Part shown: positions 63,321 to 64,000 of the stretch, piece by piece
Layout: each line of letters starts with the position of its first letter
Numbering within the stretch: the stretch's first letter is position 1
From: Desarmillaria ectypa
Lineage: Eukaryota > Basidiomycota > Agaricomycetes > Agaricales > Physalacriaceae
Assembly: GCA_030407005.1 (NCBI GenBank)
Contig: JAUDYN010000002.1
Span: 434,001 to 498,000 of the forward strand
DNA length: 64,000 nucleotides
Direction of reading: 5' to 3'
Notes under the pieces: generated by a model
The model's input: the letters and a program-made list of their open reading frames with translations, nothing else
What the model was told of the DNA's origin: nothing
The model's database searches: none
Program-made: the position numbers and the translations under genes

Positions 63321-63758
63321 TCAGAGCTCACTGATGCTGCCGAACACAAGCACATAGGAGAACCAAGCATTTATGTGTTCCCGGGAATAACATTGAACAA
63401 GTAGCACACTGATATCGTTATCCAATTCTTCATGTAAGTAATTCCCCGCTGGGAAGGAGCTAATGTTATTACAAGGCCATGGAACTTCATAGTACGAAAG
63501 CGATTTCTGGAACCCAGATACCGGGCTCCATGCTGTAGATGGACACCAAACGTGCATTGAGTACGTTTCCAATGCTGTAGCGATCATTCCGAGCATTCTT
63601 CTCCGCCTCCAGATGGTGATATATATGAGTGGACATCAAGTACGCCAACCCGTGAGTTGTGATTGAAGAATGACAACAACGCAGTTGAACCTTTTCTTGC
63701 CGACCTTTCTGTTCATTGTTATGAGCCCTAGTCTTTAAAAAGTAACAGGAAGACAAAC

Positions 63759-63983
63759 GTATCGAAGCACCACCATGTTGCTATCGATGTCAATAGCTTT
63801 ATCACCGTCGACGATCGCGTTGTCTGCTTGCAGTATTTTCAAGATACTGACGCCCGGAACGCGGGCGTCTGGTCTGGTTGGGACGAACTCGATTCTCTGT
63901 AACATGAAAACGCCGTAGCTTTTGAGTGCTGACTCGTAGTCCACATAGGTGACATCCCAAGGATTATCTGGCCGGAGGGCACA
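63759..63983 (-). CDS. Partial gene at the right edge, one supported exon
   Basis: A 75-codon open exon on the minus strand flanked by a consensus acceptor (CTTAG before 63983) and a GTTTGT donor after 63759. It reads CALRPDNPWDVTYVDYES, KSYGVFMLQRIEFVPTRPDA, SILKILQADNAIVDGDKAID and ends VVLRY. The 5' part lies beyond the window; downstream exons may continue to about 63320 (an open stretch with HNNEQKGRQEKVQLRC) but joins are unsure. No family was recognised. Confidence 0.45.
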
Positions 63984-64000
63984 CTAAGAAGCAGATCAGG

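Overview
The window is fungal nuclear DNA, most likely from a mushroom-forming basidiomycete (Agaricomycetes). Genes are split by many short GT-AG introns of about 45-70 bases. There are no operons or Shine-Dalgarno sites. The content fits this group: F-box proteins, Zn2Cys6 regulators, MATA-type HMG-box proteins, a shugoshin with the fungal C-terminal box, and ribosomal protein P1 with an intron directly after its ATG. Placement below class level cannot be made from the sequence alone. All reading was by eye, and exon joins are inferred from frame and splice consensus.

Layout. 0-8 kb: mitochondrial carrier (-), unknown protein (-), eIF2A (+), a decayed gene of an unknown family (+), and a histidine phosphatase (-). 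8.5-13.3 kb: a broken 3' end of an Old Yellow Enzyme gene, HMG-box gene A, an F-box gene and a small membrane protein. 13.8-20.3 kb: a second decayed copy of the unknown family (-), a vacuolar-type MFS transporter (-) and a small cysteine-rich protein (-). 21.7-27.2 kb: a small basic protein (+), a long low-complexity nuclear-type protein (+) and shugoshin (-). 28-35 kb: two tandem cyclase-family genes (-) and PRP4 kinase (-). 35.4-40.4 kb: an intact Old Yellow Enzyme gene, HMG-box gene B and an aspartic protease pseudogene (-). 41.5-48 kb: ATG101 (+), a flavin monooxygenase (+) and a kinase-like gene lacking catalytic residues (+). 48-64 kb: a gene-poor stretch, Zn2Cys6 regulator A (+), ribosomal protein P1 (+), a second F-box gene (+), Zn2Cys6 regulator B (-, convergent with A) and an edge fragment.

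Conserved core genes (eIF2A, PRP4, shugoshin, ATG101, P1, the carrier) are mixed with duplicated and decaying genes. Four relationships of duplication can be read directly: (1) an Old Yellow Enzyme + HMG-box unit present twice, about 28 kb apart and in the same orientation, one unit with a broken enzyme gene; (2) tandem cyclases; (3) a convergent pair of Zn2Cys6 regulators about 5.7 kb apart; (4) two decayed copies of an unknown family in opposite orientation. The most unusual feature is the HMG pair: the roughly 270 bases upstream of the two start codons are nearly identical, while the proteins have clearly diverged. No CRISPR array, rRNA or convincing tRNA was seen, and no intact transposon was recognised.
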